Assembly (NCBI GenBank): GCA_013821195.1
Contig: JACDHG010000006.1
Span: 1-33,040, forward strand
Length of the DNA stretch: 33,040 nucleotides
From: Propionibacteriales bacterium
Lineage (GTDB): Bacteria > Actinomycetota > Actinomycetes > Propionibacteriales > Nocardioidaceae
Direction of reading: 5' to 3'
The translations under genes were made by a program, and so were the position numbers. The notes below the pieces were generated by a model, which ran no database searches, had not been told where the DNA came from, and saw only the letters and a list, made by a program, of their open reading frames with translations. Position 1 is the stretch's first letter; every line of letters starts with the position of its first letter. Positions 9,911 to 18,253 of this stretch are shown here, one piece after another.

Positions 9911-10479
9911 GAATCCGGGCCGTCGTCGGGCATGGTGTAGCGCAGGATTCGCACCTTGCGCGCCCCGGAGGGGATGTCCTCCGGGGTGCTGTGACGCTGA
10001 ACGAAGGGTGTGAGCAGGGTCTCGATGGCGTCATCGATCTGCTGGAGCTCCTCCGGCGTCGCCTCGATTCGCGTGTTCCAGCGGCCTGCGGCGGCGGCCC
10101 ACTCACCGTCCAGGGTCGGCAGCACCTCCTGGCGCCACCGCTGCACGATGTCGCCCTCCGAGCGCTCAATCGCCTCCGTGAGTTCCCGGTACGCGGAGGG
10201 GTCCTCAGCCGCCCCGAAGCGAAACCCCCTACCTACGGCCTGCCACCACCGCTTCCGACCCCGCCCGTCGGTAGGAGCGTCCTCGACGAGACCGTGCTCG
10301 GCCAGGTGACGCAGGTGCCAGCTCGTCACGGATGGGCTGGCTCCCACGTGCGGTGCCAGTCCTGTCGCGGTGTTCGGCCCGTCGTGTCGCAGTCGTTCCA
10401 GAATCGCCAGCCTCACCGGATGCGCCAGCGCCCGCATCCCCTTTGCGTCTAGCTCGACATCTCCCCAGTCGTTGGCCAT
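9907..10479 (-). CDS. ArsR-type winged-helix transcriptional regulator
   Basis: 'MRALAHPVRLAILERLRHDGPNTATGLAPHVGASPSVTSWHLRHLAEHGLVED'; overlaps the MFS start by 4 nt; ATG at 10479. Confidence 0.92.
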   Translation of the reverse strand: MANDWGDVELDAKGMRALAHPVRLAILERLRHDGPNTATGLAPHVGASPSVTSWHLRHLAEHGLVEDAPTDGRGRKRWWQAVGRGFRFGAAEDPSAYRELTEAIERSEGDIVQRWRQEVLPTLDGEWAAAAGRWNTRIEATPEELQQIDDAIETLLTPFVQRHSTPEDIPSGARKVRILRYTMPDDGPDS

Positions 10480-10500
10480 CGCGAGTCCTTTGAGAGTAGT

Positions 10501-10524
10501 GTATTGATAGGACCATCTCAATAC
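10501..10524. promoter_or_regulatory. Candidate operator: inverted repeat GTATTGA-N10-TCAATAC
   Basis: Perfect 7-bp inverted repeat 22 bp upstream of the ArsR start, in an AT-rich pocket. Confidence 0.55.
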
Positions 10525-10742
10525 TTTCCCAGATTTGTCAACCGAGTGTGCATACGCCCGATCATCGACACGGACTGCCCCCAGCGCCGTGTCCGGGCAG
10601 CGGCAAACCCCCGGAACCCCTCGCAGCCGGCCCGGCGCCGTGCGATTCCTTCAGGCGCGCTGCAGATGCGGTGCAACGCGCATTGACGGAGGATTCTATG
10701 AGCGCCGGCATTGCCGCAATTTCAGGCGCGCTGCGGAAGTAC

Positions 10743-10816
10743 TGGAGCGGGTGACCGGGATCGAACCGGCATGGCCAGCTTGGAAGGCTGGGGCTCTACC
10801 ATTGAGCTACACCCGC
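10743..10816 (-). tRNA. tRNA-Gly(TCC)
   Basis: Minus strand GCGGGTGTAGCTCAATGGTAGAGCCCCAGCCTTCCAAGCTGGCCATGCCGGTTCGATCCCGGTCACCCGCTCCA; complete cloverleaf, encoded CCA. Confidence 0.97.
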
Positions 10817-10930
10817 GTACGCCGTCCAAAGCCCTCGACTGAGTGCCTGGCCGTGACGAGATGACGCGGCGTACATCGTGCCACGACGCCAGCGTCGAGT
10901 GCCAGCCACGTCGGAGCGTGGGCCGATCGT

Positions 10931-12172
10931 TCAGGTCCCGCTGAGAGACCAGGGCTTGCCCGCCAGGGTTCGGTCGACGGACTCTGCGGAGAACACCTCC
11001 TCGACGACCAGGTTGGCCGCTCCGACGATGCCTGCCCGGTCGCCAAGCGAGCTCGTGCGGACGTGCAGGTCCCTGGTAGCCAAGGGCTGGGTTCGTTGGT
11101 AGAGGACCTCCTTGAGGCTGACCATGAAGTGCTCCTGCAGCTCCACGAGATCGCCGCCGATCACGAGAACCTGGGGGTTGAGCAGGCTGACGGCCGTGGC
11201 GAGCACGCCTCCCAGCTGTATGCCGGCCTCGCGGACGAGCGCCACGGCAGCCGGATCCCGGTCGTGCGCGAGCTGCACGGCCTCTCGGCTGGTGTGCACT
11301 GGACGGCCCTGCTCGCGAAGTCGTCGCGCGATTGCCCCTCCGCTTGCCGACGCGGCCAGGCACCCACGCGCACCGCATGCGCACAGCGGGCCGGACTCCG
11401 GGTTGGCCAGCCGGACATGACCGATGTCGCCGGAGCCACCATGGATGCCGCGCACGAGCCGACCGTCCACCACCATGCCTGCCCCGATCCCGGTGGAAAC
11501 CTTGACGAACAAGAGGGACGGACAGGAGGACAGGCCGGAATGGAACTCACCCAACGCCATCAGGTTCGCGTCGTTCTCCAGCACGCCGGGCACCCCGAAC
11601 GTCTGTTCGAGCCTTTCCGTGACGGGATAGTTGTGCCAGCCGGGCATGATCGGTGGTCGGATGGGCCGACCGGTGGCGACGTCTACCGGTCCCGGGACGC
11701 CGATGCCGAACCCCACAATCAGATGATGCGTGATGTCGTGCGATGCGAGCAGGTCGCGCCAGCTCGACTCCAGCCAGCTCAGCACCACCGCTGGACCGTT
11801 GCTGATGCTGAGTTCGCGCGCGACCTCACCCAGCGTTCGTCCAGCCAGGTCGCATATGGCGGCGCGGGCGTGGGTGGCGCCGAGGTCGGCCGCCAGCACG
11901 ACGCCGTGCCCTTCGTTGAAGACCAGGACGGTGGAGGGCCGGCCGCGGACGGCCATCTCGACGCCGGACTCGTTGACGTATCCGGCCCCGACGAGCTGAC
12001 CGACGCGAGCGGCGACGGAGGAACGAGACAAGCCGGTGATCTCCAGCAGATCCCGACGCGTGCGCGCACGCCCCGTGCGAATCAACTCGAGCAAGCCACC
12101 CGCGCTCGGGCCACCCACCCGCCCCCACGTACCACCGGTCGCATTCGTAGGAATCTGCCTGGCTGACCACAT
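10931..12172 (-). CDS. ROK family transcriptional repressor
   Basis: N-terminal HTH 'RRDLLEITGLSRSSVAARVGQLVGAGYV', ROK domain 'GVPGPVDVATG', 'GIGAGMVVDGRLVRGIHGGSGDIGHV', zinc motif CACGARGC. Confidence 0.93.
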   Translation of the reverse strand: MWSARQIPTNATGGTWGRVGGPSAGGLLELIRTGRARTRRDLLEITGLSRSSVAARVGQLVGAGYVNESGVEMAVRGRPSTVLVFNEGHGVVLAADLGATHARAAICDLAGRTLGEVARELSISNGPAVVLSWLESSWRDLLASHDITHHLIVGFGIGVPGPVDVATGRPIRPPIMPGWHNYPVTERLEQTFGVPGVLENDANLMALGEFHSGLSSCPSLLFVKVSTGIGAGMVVDGRLVRGIHGGSGDIGHVRLANPESGPLCACGARGCLAASASGGAIARRLREQGRPVHTSREAVQLAHDRDPAAVALVREAGIQLGGVLATAVSLLNPQVLVIGGDLVELQEHFMVSLKEVLYQRTQPLATRDLHVRTSSLGDRAGIVGAANLVVEEVFSAESVDRTLAGKPWSLSGT

Positions 12173-12242
12173 CTTCGGTTCGCCCTTCTGAGAAGCTCGT
12201 CGGCATGTCATACGCCTGGCTTGGGTAGAGCAGCAACCATCG

Positions 12243-13610
12243 TCAGTCGCTCCAGTCACGGGCGAGTAACAGGTCCAGCGCCGCGGCAGCGCTCCAGGAC
12301 TGGTCGAGACTGCCCAGTGCCTCACCGCTGATCGGCTCGTAGTACTCCGCGAGAGACCCGTCGCCGAGCTGTGCGAGGGTTGCCCCGCGCAGGCGGTCGG
12401 CGCAGTCGGTGCAGCCGCGGCGCGAAAGAGCCAAGGCGAAGAACCAGTTGATGACGGGCCAGCTGGGACCGCGCCAGTAGGCGCGGGCACGGAAGTCCGC
12501 CGATGCCGGACTGGTGGTCGGCAGGACCGGATGACGGAGCGAGGGGTGGCCTGTCCATCTGGCCGACTCGAGCAGCCGGGTCATCTGTTGCTCGGCCGCT
12601 TCGGAGAGACCCCCGCAGATGAGCGGGGCGAAGCCGGCGAGCGTCTCCGCGACGAGCGGCAGACCGGAGCGTAGGTCGGTGTCCAGGGCGAGACCCGAGA
12701 CGGGGTCGACCGTCGCGACAACACCGCGGCGGAAGCGTTCTGCGTACTCAGCGAGCTCGTCTGCCTCTGACTTGCCGAGTCGACGCGCCAGCCCAGCCAG
12801 GGCGTCGTTGGCGGTCGCGAACACGGCGGACATGAAGACGTCCGTGGTCAAGAAGCTGGCCGTCTCCTGGATGCGGCCGTCGTCGAAGTTCGCGCGCTTG
12901 AGCTCCTCGACGATCCACAGATACCGGTCGTACTCCTGCTGCGTCGGACGCTGCGAGAGGTCGGCGACGACTGTCGTGTCGCGTCGACGGTAGGGAGGCA
13001 GGTCGCCGACCTCGACTCCGGCGTACGCCGCGTCCCAGCGGGGCGAGTTGTCCATGCCGCTCTCCCATCCGTGGTAGATGGTGAGCAGGCCGACGCCAGT
13101 AGGGTCACGGTGGCTTGCGAGGTACCGGTGCCACGCAAGCATCCGGGTGTAGGCGCTCGGCAGCCACCCGGCCACCTGGGCTTGTGCGCCGCCGCCACGC
13201 TGTCCGGCGACCTGAGCGATGCGCTCGACGGCGAGCGCGTGCACCGGAGGCTGGCAGATTCCGCTGGTGCGCGGCGCCCGAGGGGCATCCTCGGTGTGGT
13301 CGGCGCAGGCCCAGCGGTCAGGACCCGGGAAATACCCCTCCTCGGCGGGGTCGAAGACGATGTGGGGCAGCATCCCGGTCCGCCACTGGCCAGCGAAAAG
13401 AGTGTCCAGCTCCAGGCAGGCACGGCGTACGTCGACGTGCGCGAGTCCGACGGCGACGAAGGCCGCGTCCCAGCTCCATTGGTGCGGGTAGAGGTCGGGC
13501 GCGGCGCGCGTCATCGTTCCGGCGCTGTTCCCTCGCAGGACGTACGCCGCTCGGCAGGCCAGCTCGCGAGGTCGCAGAACGTTGCTGGTCATGCCCGCTC
13601 CGACGGACAT
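12243..13610 (-). CDS. MGH1/GH63-like (alpha/alpha)6 glycoside hydrolase
   Basis: 'HQWSWDAAFVAVGL', 'HGWESGMDNSPRWDAAY', 'YWRGPSWPVINWFF', 'EYYEPISGEALGSLDQSWSAA'. Confidence 0.87.
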   Translation of the reverse strand: MSVGAGMTSNVLRPRELACRAAYVLRGNSAGTMTRAAPDLYPHQWSWDAAFVAVGLAHVDVRRACLELDTLFAGQWRTGMLPHIVFDPAEEGYFPGPDRWACADHTEDAPRAPRTSGICQPPVHALAVERIAQVAGQRGGGAQAQVAGWLPSAYTRMLAWHRYLASHRDPTGVGLLTIYHGWESGMDNSPRWDAAYAGVEVGDLPPYRRRDTTVVADLSQRPTQQEYDRYLWIVEELKRANFDDGRIQETASFLTTDVFMSAVFATANDALAGLARRLGKSEADELAEYAERFRRGVVATVDPVSGLALDTDLRSGLPLVAETLAGFAPLICGGLSEAAEQQMTRLLESARWTGHPSLRHPVLPTTSPASADFRARAYWRGPSWPVINWFFALALSRRGCTDCADRLRGATLAQLGDGSLAEYYEPISGEALGSLDQSWSAAAALDLLLARDWSD

Positions 13611-13689
13611 CCACCGCTGGGGGCAGCCCGCTCGGGCCCGGACGCCGAGGTCATGGACATGCCAGGAGCCAACCAGCCGTATTTAAGCC

Positions 13690-13718
13690 TGTCAACAAGC
13701 AGATCAGGTCTTGTCAAC
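13690..13718. promoter_or_regulatory. Candidate operator: two TGTCAAC direct repeats 22 bp apart
   Basis: TGTCAAC at 13690-13696 and 13712-13718 in the divergent intergenic region between the GH gene and the SBP gene. Confidence 0.35.
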
Positions 13719-13820
13719 TGCGTAAAGATGCAGTTCACTAGCAACCCGACCCCCCACTCACCTGCCGCCCGGTCACCGGGTAGAGGAGACGCCACCACTC
13801 AGCGAGCCGAGGAGCCCACA

Positions 13821-15203
13821 ATGCCGCGTACGAGACGACTTACCACCGGGCTTGCAGCCCTTGCCATGCTGGCGTTAGCGGCCTGTGGGGGAGGCGACTC
13901 GGGCGACGACAACTCCATCACCGTGTGGACGACCGACACGCTGCCGGACCGGGTCGCGGCGACCGAGGCGATCATCAAGAAGTTCACGGCGGAGACCGGG
14001 ATCGAGGTCGATCTGGTCGGGGTCGCGGAGGACCAGTTCACCCAGACCCTGACCTCGGCGGCGGCTGCCGGGGATCTGCCTGACGTCATCGGGTCGCTGT
14101 CGCTGGCATCGGTGCGCACGCTCGCGGCCAACGACCTGCTGGACACCGAGTCCGCCGCAGCGGTCGTCGAGTCGCTGGGAGAGGACACGTTCTCGCAGGA
14201 AGCGCTGGCGCTGACAAGCGACGGCGACACGCAACTGTCGGTACCCAGCGAAATCTGGTCCCAGCTGCTGATCTACCGCAAGGACCTGTTCGAGCAGGCC
14301 GGCCTGGCGCCACCGGAGACCTACGACGACATCGCCGCCGCCGCGCAGGAGCTCAACACCGGTGACGTGGCCGGCTTCGTCGGGCCAACCGCACCCGGGG
14401 ACTCGTTCACGCAGCAGACCTTCGAGCACATCGCCCTTGCCAACGGTTGTGAGTTGGTGGACGACTCGGGCGAGGTCGTCCTTGACAGCAGCGAGTGCGT
14501 CGGTGCCTTCGACTTCTACGGCAACCTCGTCACGGACTACTCCATCCCCGGTGCCCAGGACGTCGACACGGTGCGGGCACAGTATTTCGCGGGTAAGGCC
14601 GCGATGATCGTGTGGTCGACGTTCATACTCGACGAGATGGCGGGGCTACGCGACGACGCCTTGCCCAGCTGTCCCGAGTGCCGCAAGGACCCGGCCTTCC
14701 TTGCCGAGAACAGCGGTTTCGTCACCGCCCTGCAAGGCCCTGACGGCGCGGAACCGGCCCAGTTCGGCGAGGTGGTCTCGTGGGCCATCCCGACCGGGTC
14801 CTCCAGTGACTCAGCGCAACAGTTCGTGGAGTACCTGATGGCCGACGGCTACGTCGACTGGATCGCGATCGCCCCCGAGGGTAAGTTCCCTGCCCGCGAG
14901 GGAACCCAGGACAACGCACAGGAGTACGTCGAGAAATGGGACACCCTGCCGGTGGGCGTCGACACGAAGGCGCCGCTGTCGGATTTCTACCCCCCTGAGG
15001 TGCTCGAGGTGCTCCGCACCGGGCCCGAGGCCTTCGACCGTTGGGGGATCGTCCAGGGCCAAGGAGACCTCGTCGGCGCGATCTTGGGTGAGCTCCCGGT
15101 CCCCAAGGCCGTGGCCGAGCTGGCCAGCGGGGAGGTGGATGCCCAGACAGCCGCCGAGGACGCCGCGGAGAGTGTGCGGTCGATCCAGGAGTCCCTGCCG
15201 TGA
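13821..15203 (+). CDS. ABC transporter sugar-binding lipoprotein (family 1 SBP)
   Basis: Signal and lipobox 'LAALAMLALAACGGGDSGDDNSITVWTTDTLPDRV', 461 codons, followed by two permeases. Confidence 0.94.
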   Translation: MPRTRRLTTGLAALAMLALAACGGGDSGDDNSITVWTTDTLPDRVAATEAIIKKFTAETGIEVDLVGVAEDQFTQTLTSAAAAGDLPDVIGSLSLASVRTLAANDLLDTESAAAVVESLGEDTFSQEALALTSDGDTQLSVPSEIWSQLLIYRKDLFEQAGLAPPETYDDIAAAAQELNTGDVAGFVGPTAPGDSFTQQTFEHIALANGCELVDDSGEVVLDSSECVGAFDFYGNLVTDYSIPGAQDVDTVRAQYFAGKAAMIVWSTFILDEMAGLRDDALPSCPECRKDPAFLAENSGFVTALQGPDGAEPAQFGEVVSWAIPTGSSSDSAQQFVEYLMADGYVDWIAIAPEGKFPAREGTQDNAQEYVEKWDTLPVGVDTKAPLSDFYPPEVLEVLRTGPEAFDRWGIVQGQGDLVGAILGELPVPKAVAELASGEVDAQTAAEDAAESVRSIQESLP

Positions 15204-16228
15204 GTCACATCCCTGTGGGCGGTACGGGCACCGCCTCCGCGGACGCAGCGACACCCGAGCCAGAACCAAGGGACGAATCTCGTGGCAAGTCTCGGGGGCC
15301 GCTGACTCGCAGCGACGCCCGAGCCGGCCTGACGCTGATCTCTCCCACCTTGGTCATCGTCATCTTCATGGTGGTGCTGCCGATCCTGTGGACCGTGATG
15401 CTGGCGTTCCGACCTCTGTCGCTGCTCAACCTGGCGACGAGCGGACTGTTCGGGACCGACTTCACGCTCGACAACTTCCGGACCGTCCTCACCGCGTCGG
15501 GTTTCGGGGGATCGCTGCTGACGACGCTCGTGTACTCGGTGCTCGGCACCGGCTCTGCCATCGTGTTGGGGCTGATCGCCGCGCTGGCGGTGCGCCGGAC
15601 GTTTCCGGGACGCACCTTCGTGCGGGCCGCGATGCTGCTTCCGTACGTCGCTCCGGTCGTGGCGGCGACGTTCGTCTGGCGAACCATGCTCGACCCCCAG
15701 TTCGGGATCATCAACCACTGGGGCACTCGACTGCTCGGCTGGGACGAGCCGATCGCATTCTTGACCCAGCAGAGCAATCCGATCTCCCTCCTCGGCGTCG
15801 AATTCAGTCTCCCGACCGCTCTGCTGTCGGTGATCGCCTTCGAGGCGTGGCGCTCGTTCCCGTTCGCGTTCCTCTTCCTGACCGCGCGGCTCCAGGCGGT
15901 CCCGGCGACTCTCGAAGAGGCCGCCCGCGTCGACGGTGCCACGCCGTTGCAGCGCTTCCGCTACGTGCTGCTGCCCCAGCTGCTGCCGACCATCGCCGTC
16001 CTGTCGATCCTGCGCTTCATCTGGACGTTCAACAGCTTCGACGACATCTACCTGCTCACCGGCGGCGGAGCAGGCACCGAGGTCGTCAGCGTTCGGGTGT
16101 TCAACTACCTCACCGCGACCGGGAACATCGGGCTGGCCTCGGCCCAGGCCCTCGTCCTGGCAGCGATCCTCGCCGTGCTCGTGGGCATCTACCTGAAGCG
16201 TTTCGCCCCACAGGAGGAGAAGACCTGA
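15200..16228 (+). CDS. ABC sugar permease (MalF/UgpA type)
   Basis: EAA motif 'EEAARVDGATPLQRFRYVLLPQLLPTI'; six TM segments; overlaps SBP stop. Confidence 0.95.
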   Translation: MSHIPVGGTGTASADAATPEPEPRDESRGKSRGPLTRSDARAGLTLISPTLVIVIFMVVLPILWTVMLAFRPLSLLNLATSGLFGTDFTLDNFRTVLTASGFGGSLLTTLVYSVLGTGSAIVLGLIAALAVRRTFPGRTFVRAAMLLPYVAPVVAATFVWRTMLDPQFGIINHWGTRLLGWDEPIAFLTQQSNPISLLGVEFSLPTALLSVIAFEAWRSFPFAFLFLTARLQAVPATLEEAARVDGATPLQRFRYVLLPQLLPTIAVLSILRFIWTFNSFDDIYLLTGGGAGTEVVSVRVFNYLTATGNIGLASAQALVLAAILAVLVGIYLKRFAPQEEKT

Positions 16229-17157
16229 TGGCGACCGAGATGCGGGAACACACGGTGCAGGAGCCACGAGACGTTCCGCCGGACCGGCAGTGGTCCCGAG
16301 ACGCGGTGGAGAACCGTGTCTTCGGGATACTGCGCTGGGTCGTCATCGCCGGGCTCCTGCTGGTGACGTTGTTCCCCTTCTACTACATGGGGCTGCTCTC
16401 GATTCGGGCGCTGGACGAGGTGATCCTAGACCCTGGTGCGCTGTGGGTCTCCCTGTCGGAGCTGAATTTCGACACCTACACCAGCGTGCTCTCCTCACCG
16501 GACTCCGGTGGGCAGGGGTTCCTCGTCTTCATGCGCAACAGCGCCCTGGTCGCCTTCGGCACGGTGGCGCTCACCCTGCTGGTCGCACTCCCGGGCGCCT
16601 ATGCCGTGAGCCGGTTGGAGTTCTTCGGCCGGAGGCAGGTCAGCGCACTCTTCCTGTCCGTGTACCTGTTTCCGAGCATCCTGCTAGCGGTCCCGCTGTT
16701 CGTCGCGTTCACGCGCATCGGGCAGCGCGGCACGCTGGTCGGGCTGCTGATCGTCTATGTCTCTCAGATCGTGGCGGTCTCGATCTACATGCTGCGCAAC
16801 TACTTCGACACTATCCCGGTCAGCCTCGAGGAGTCCGCTGCGCTCGACGGCTGCGGCCGGCTGAGCATCATGTGGCGGATCAGCCTGCCGTTGGCGATGC
16901 CGGCGATCGTGGCCAACGGCCTGTTCGTCTTCATGATCGCGTGGAACGAGTTCCTCTTCGCCCTGTTGTTTCTCGTCGAGGACCGCGACAAGTGGACGGT
17001 GTCCCTGGGGCTCTCCCAGCTGGCCGGCAGCATCGAGATCCCGACCACCGTGCTGATGGCCGGCTCCGTCATCCTCACCGTGCCGATCATCGTGATCTTC
17101 TTCGCGGCCGAGCGCTTGCTCACCGAAGGGCTCACGGCCGGAGCAGAGAAGGGCTGA
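16228..17157 (+). CDS. ABC sugar permease (MalG/UgpE type)
   Basis: EAA motif 'EESAALDGCGRLSIMWRISLPLAMPAIVANGLFVFMIAWNEFLFALLF'; TGATG overlap with upstream permease. Confidence 0.95.
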   Translation: MATEMREHTVQEPRDVPPDRQWSRDAVENRVFGILRWVVIAGLLLVTLFPFYYMGLLSIRALDEVILDPGALWVSLSELNFDTYTSVLSSPDSGGQGFLVFMRNSALVAFGTVALTLLVALPGAYAVSRLEFFGRRQVSALFLSVYLFPSILLAVPLFVAFTRIGQRGTLVGLLIVYVSQIVAVSIYMLRNYFDTIPVSLEESAALDGCGRLSIMWRISLPLAMPAIVANGLFVFMIAWNEFLFALLFLVEDRDKWTVSLGLSQLAGSIEIPTTVLMAGSVILTVPIIVIFFAAERLLTEGLTAGAEKG

Positions 17158-17183
17158 GGCCACAGGCCACGAGGAGAGATCAG

Positions 17184-18236
17184 GTGCCGCAGATCGTGCA
17201 GTTCTCCCGACCCGGCGTCGTCGAGCTCGTCGACTGTCCGCCCCAGGCTCTGACCTCGGGACACGCGCGGGTGCGCACCTGGTACTCGGGGATCTCGACC
17301 GGCACCGAGCTGACCGCCTACCAAGGGTCCAACCCCTACCTGACCAAGTCGTGGGACTCTGACCGCCGGCTCTTCACCGCAGGAGAGCCGACCTTCACCT
17401 ATCCGGTTATCGGCTGGGGCTACTCCGAGGTGGGCGAGATCGTCGAGGTGGCCGATGACGTCACCGGCCTGATGCCGGGGGAGCTGGTGTACGGCGTCTG
17501 GGGGCATCGCAGTGACGCCGTGGTCCGCGCCGGTGCGCTCACGATGCAGAAGCTGCCCGGCGGAGTGGAGCCGGTGCACGGGGTGTTCGCCCGGGTCGGC
17601 GCGGTCGCGCTCAACGCGGTGCTGGCGGCCGAGCCTCACCTGGGCGAGCACATCGCGGTGTTCGGACAAGGAGTGATCGGCCTGCTCGCGGGGCAGCTTG
17701 CCCGGCTCAGCGGTGGTCGTGTCATCGTCGTCGACGCGCTGGAGAACCGACTCCAGCTGGCGCTTCGACTCGGCGCCGCTGGCGTCGTACGCGCAGACAC
17801 GCCAGCCGGGGCGGGTGAGGCGGTCCGAGGCCTGACGGGCGATGTCGGCGTCGACGCCGCGATCGAGCTCAGCGGCAGCTACCGCGCCCTCCACGAGGCG
17901 GTGCGGTGTGTTGTCGCCGACGGCCTTGTGGTGGCAGCCGGCTTCTATCAGGGCGACGGCCAGGGTCTGCGGCTAGGGGAGGAGTTCCACCACAACCAGG
18001 TGCGCATCGTCGCCAGCCAGATCGGCGGGACCCCGGCGTCGCTCGGACCGCGATGGAGCCAGGGACGGCTCGTCTCGGTGTTCATGGGGCAGCTCGCGGC
18101 CGGAGTCGTCGACGTCGCGCCGCTGATCACCCACGTGGTGGATGCCAGCGAGGTTGCGCCCGCGTTCGCAATCCTCGCCGACAACCCCGCAGAGGCGTTG
18201 CAGGTCGTCTTGAGCTTTTCGGCCGCGCCGGGTTGA
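17184..18236 (+). CDS. Medium-chain dehydrogenase/reductase (annotatable as zinc-binding dehydrogenase, but lacking the catalytic Zn Cys)
   Basis: GTG start at 17184; 'TWYSGISTGTELTAYQG', 'PVIGWGYSEVGEIVEV', Rossmann 'IAVFGQGVIGLLAGQLARLSGGRVIVVDALENR'. Confidence 0.88.
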   Translation: MPQIVQFSRPGVVELVDCPPQALTSGHARVRTWYSGISTGTELTAYQGSNPYLTKSWDSDRRLFTAGEPTFTYPVIGWGYSEVGEIVEVADDVTGLMPGELVYGVWGHRSDAVVRAGALTMQKLPGGVEPVHGVFARVGAVALNAVLAAEPHLGEHIAVFGQGVIGLLAGQLARLSGGRVIVVDALENRLQLALRLGAAGVVRADTPAGAGEAVRGLTGDVGVDAAIELSGSYRALHEAVRCVVADGLVVAAGFYQGDGQGLRLGEEFHHNQVRIVASQIGGTPASLGPRWSQGRLVSVFMGQLAAGVVDVAPLITHVVDASEVAPAFAILADNPAEALQVVLSFSAAPG

Positions 18237-18253
18237 GCGGATGGCCTCGTGCG

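Noticed and set aside
7972-10758. CGGGTGACCGG shared by the integrase pseudogene end (7972) and the tRNA-Gly (10748) as attL/attR
   Set aside because: Only 11 bp, and the first copy is explained by recombinase coding sequence (AGHP region); not enough to define att sites.
14987-16267. 426-aa minus-strand ORF over the ABC permease gene
   Set aside because: Charged low-complexity translation antisense to a convincing permease; no domain signal.
16290-17183. N-terminal ~300 residues of ORF 16290..18236 as an extension of the dehydrogenase
   Set aside because: Overlaps the MalG-like permease in another frame and is Arg/Ala/Gly-rich; the real start is the GTG at 17184 after a GAGGAGA-like RBS.
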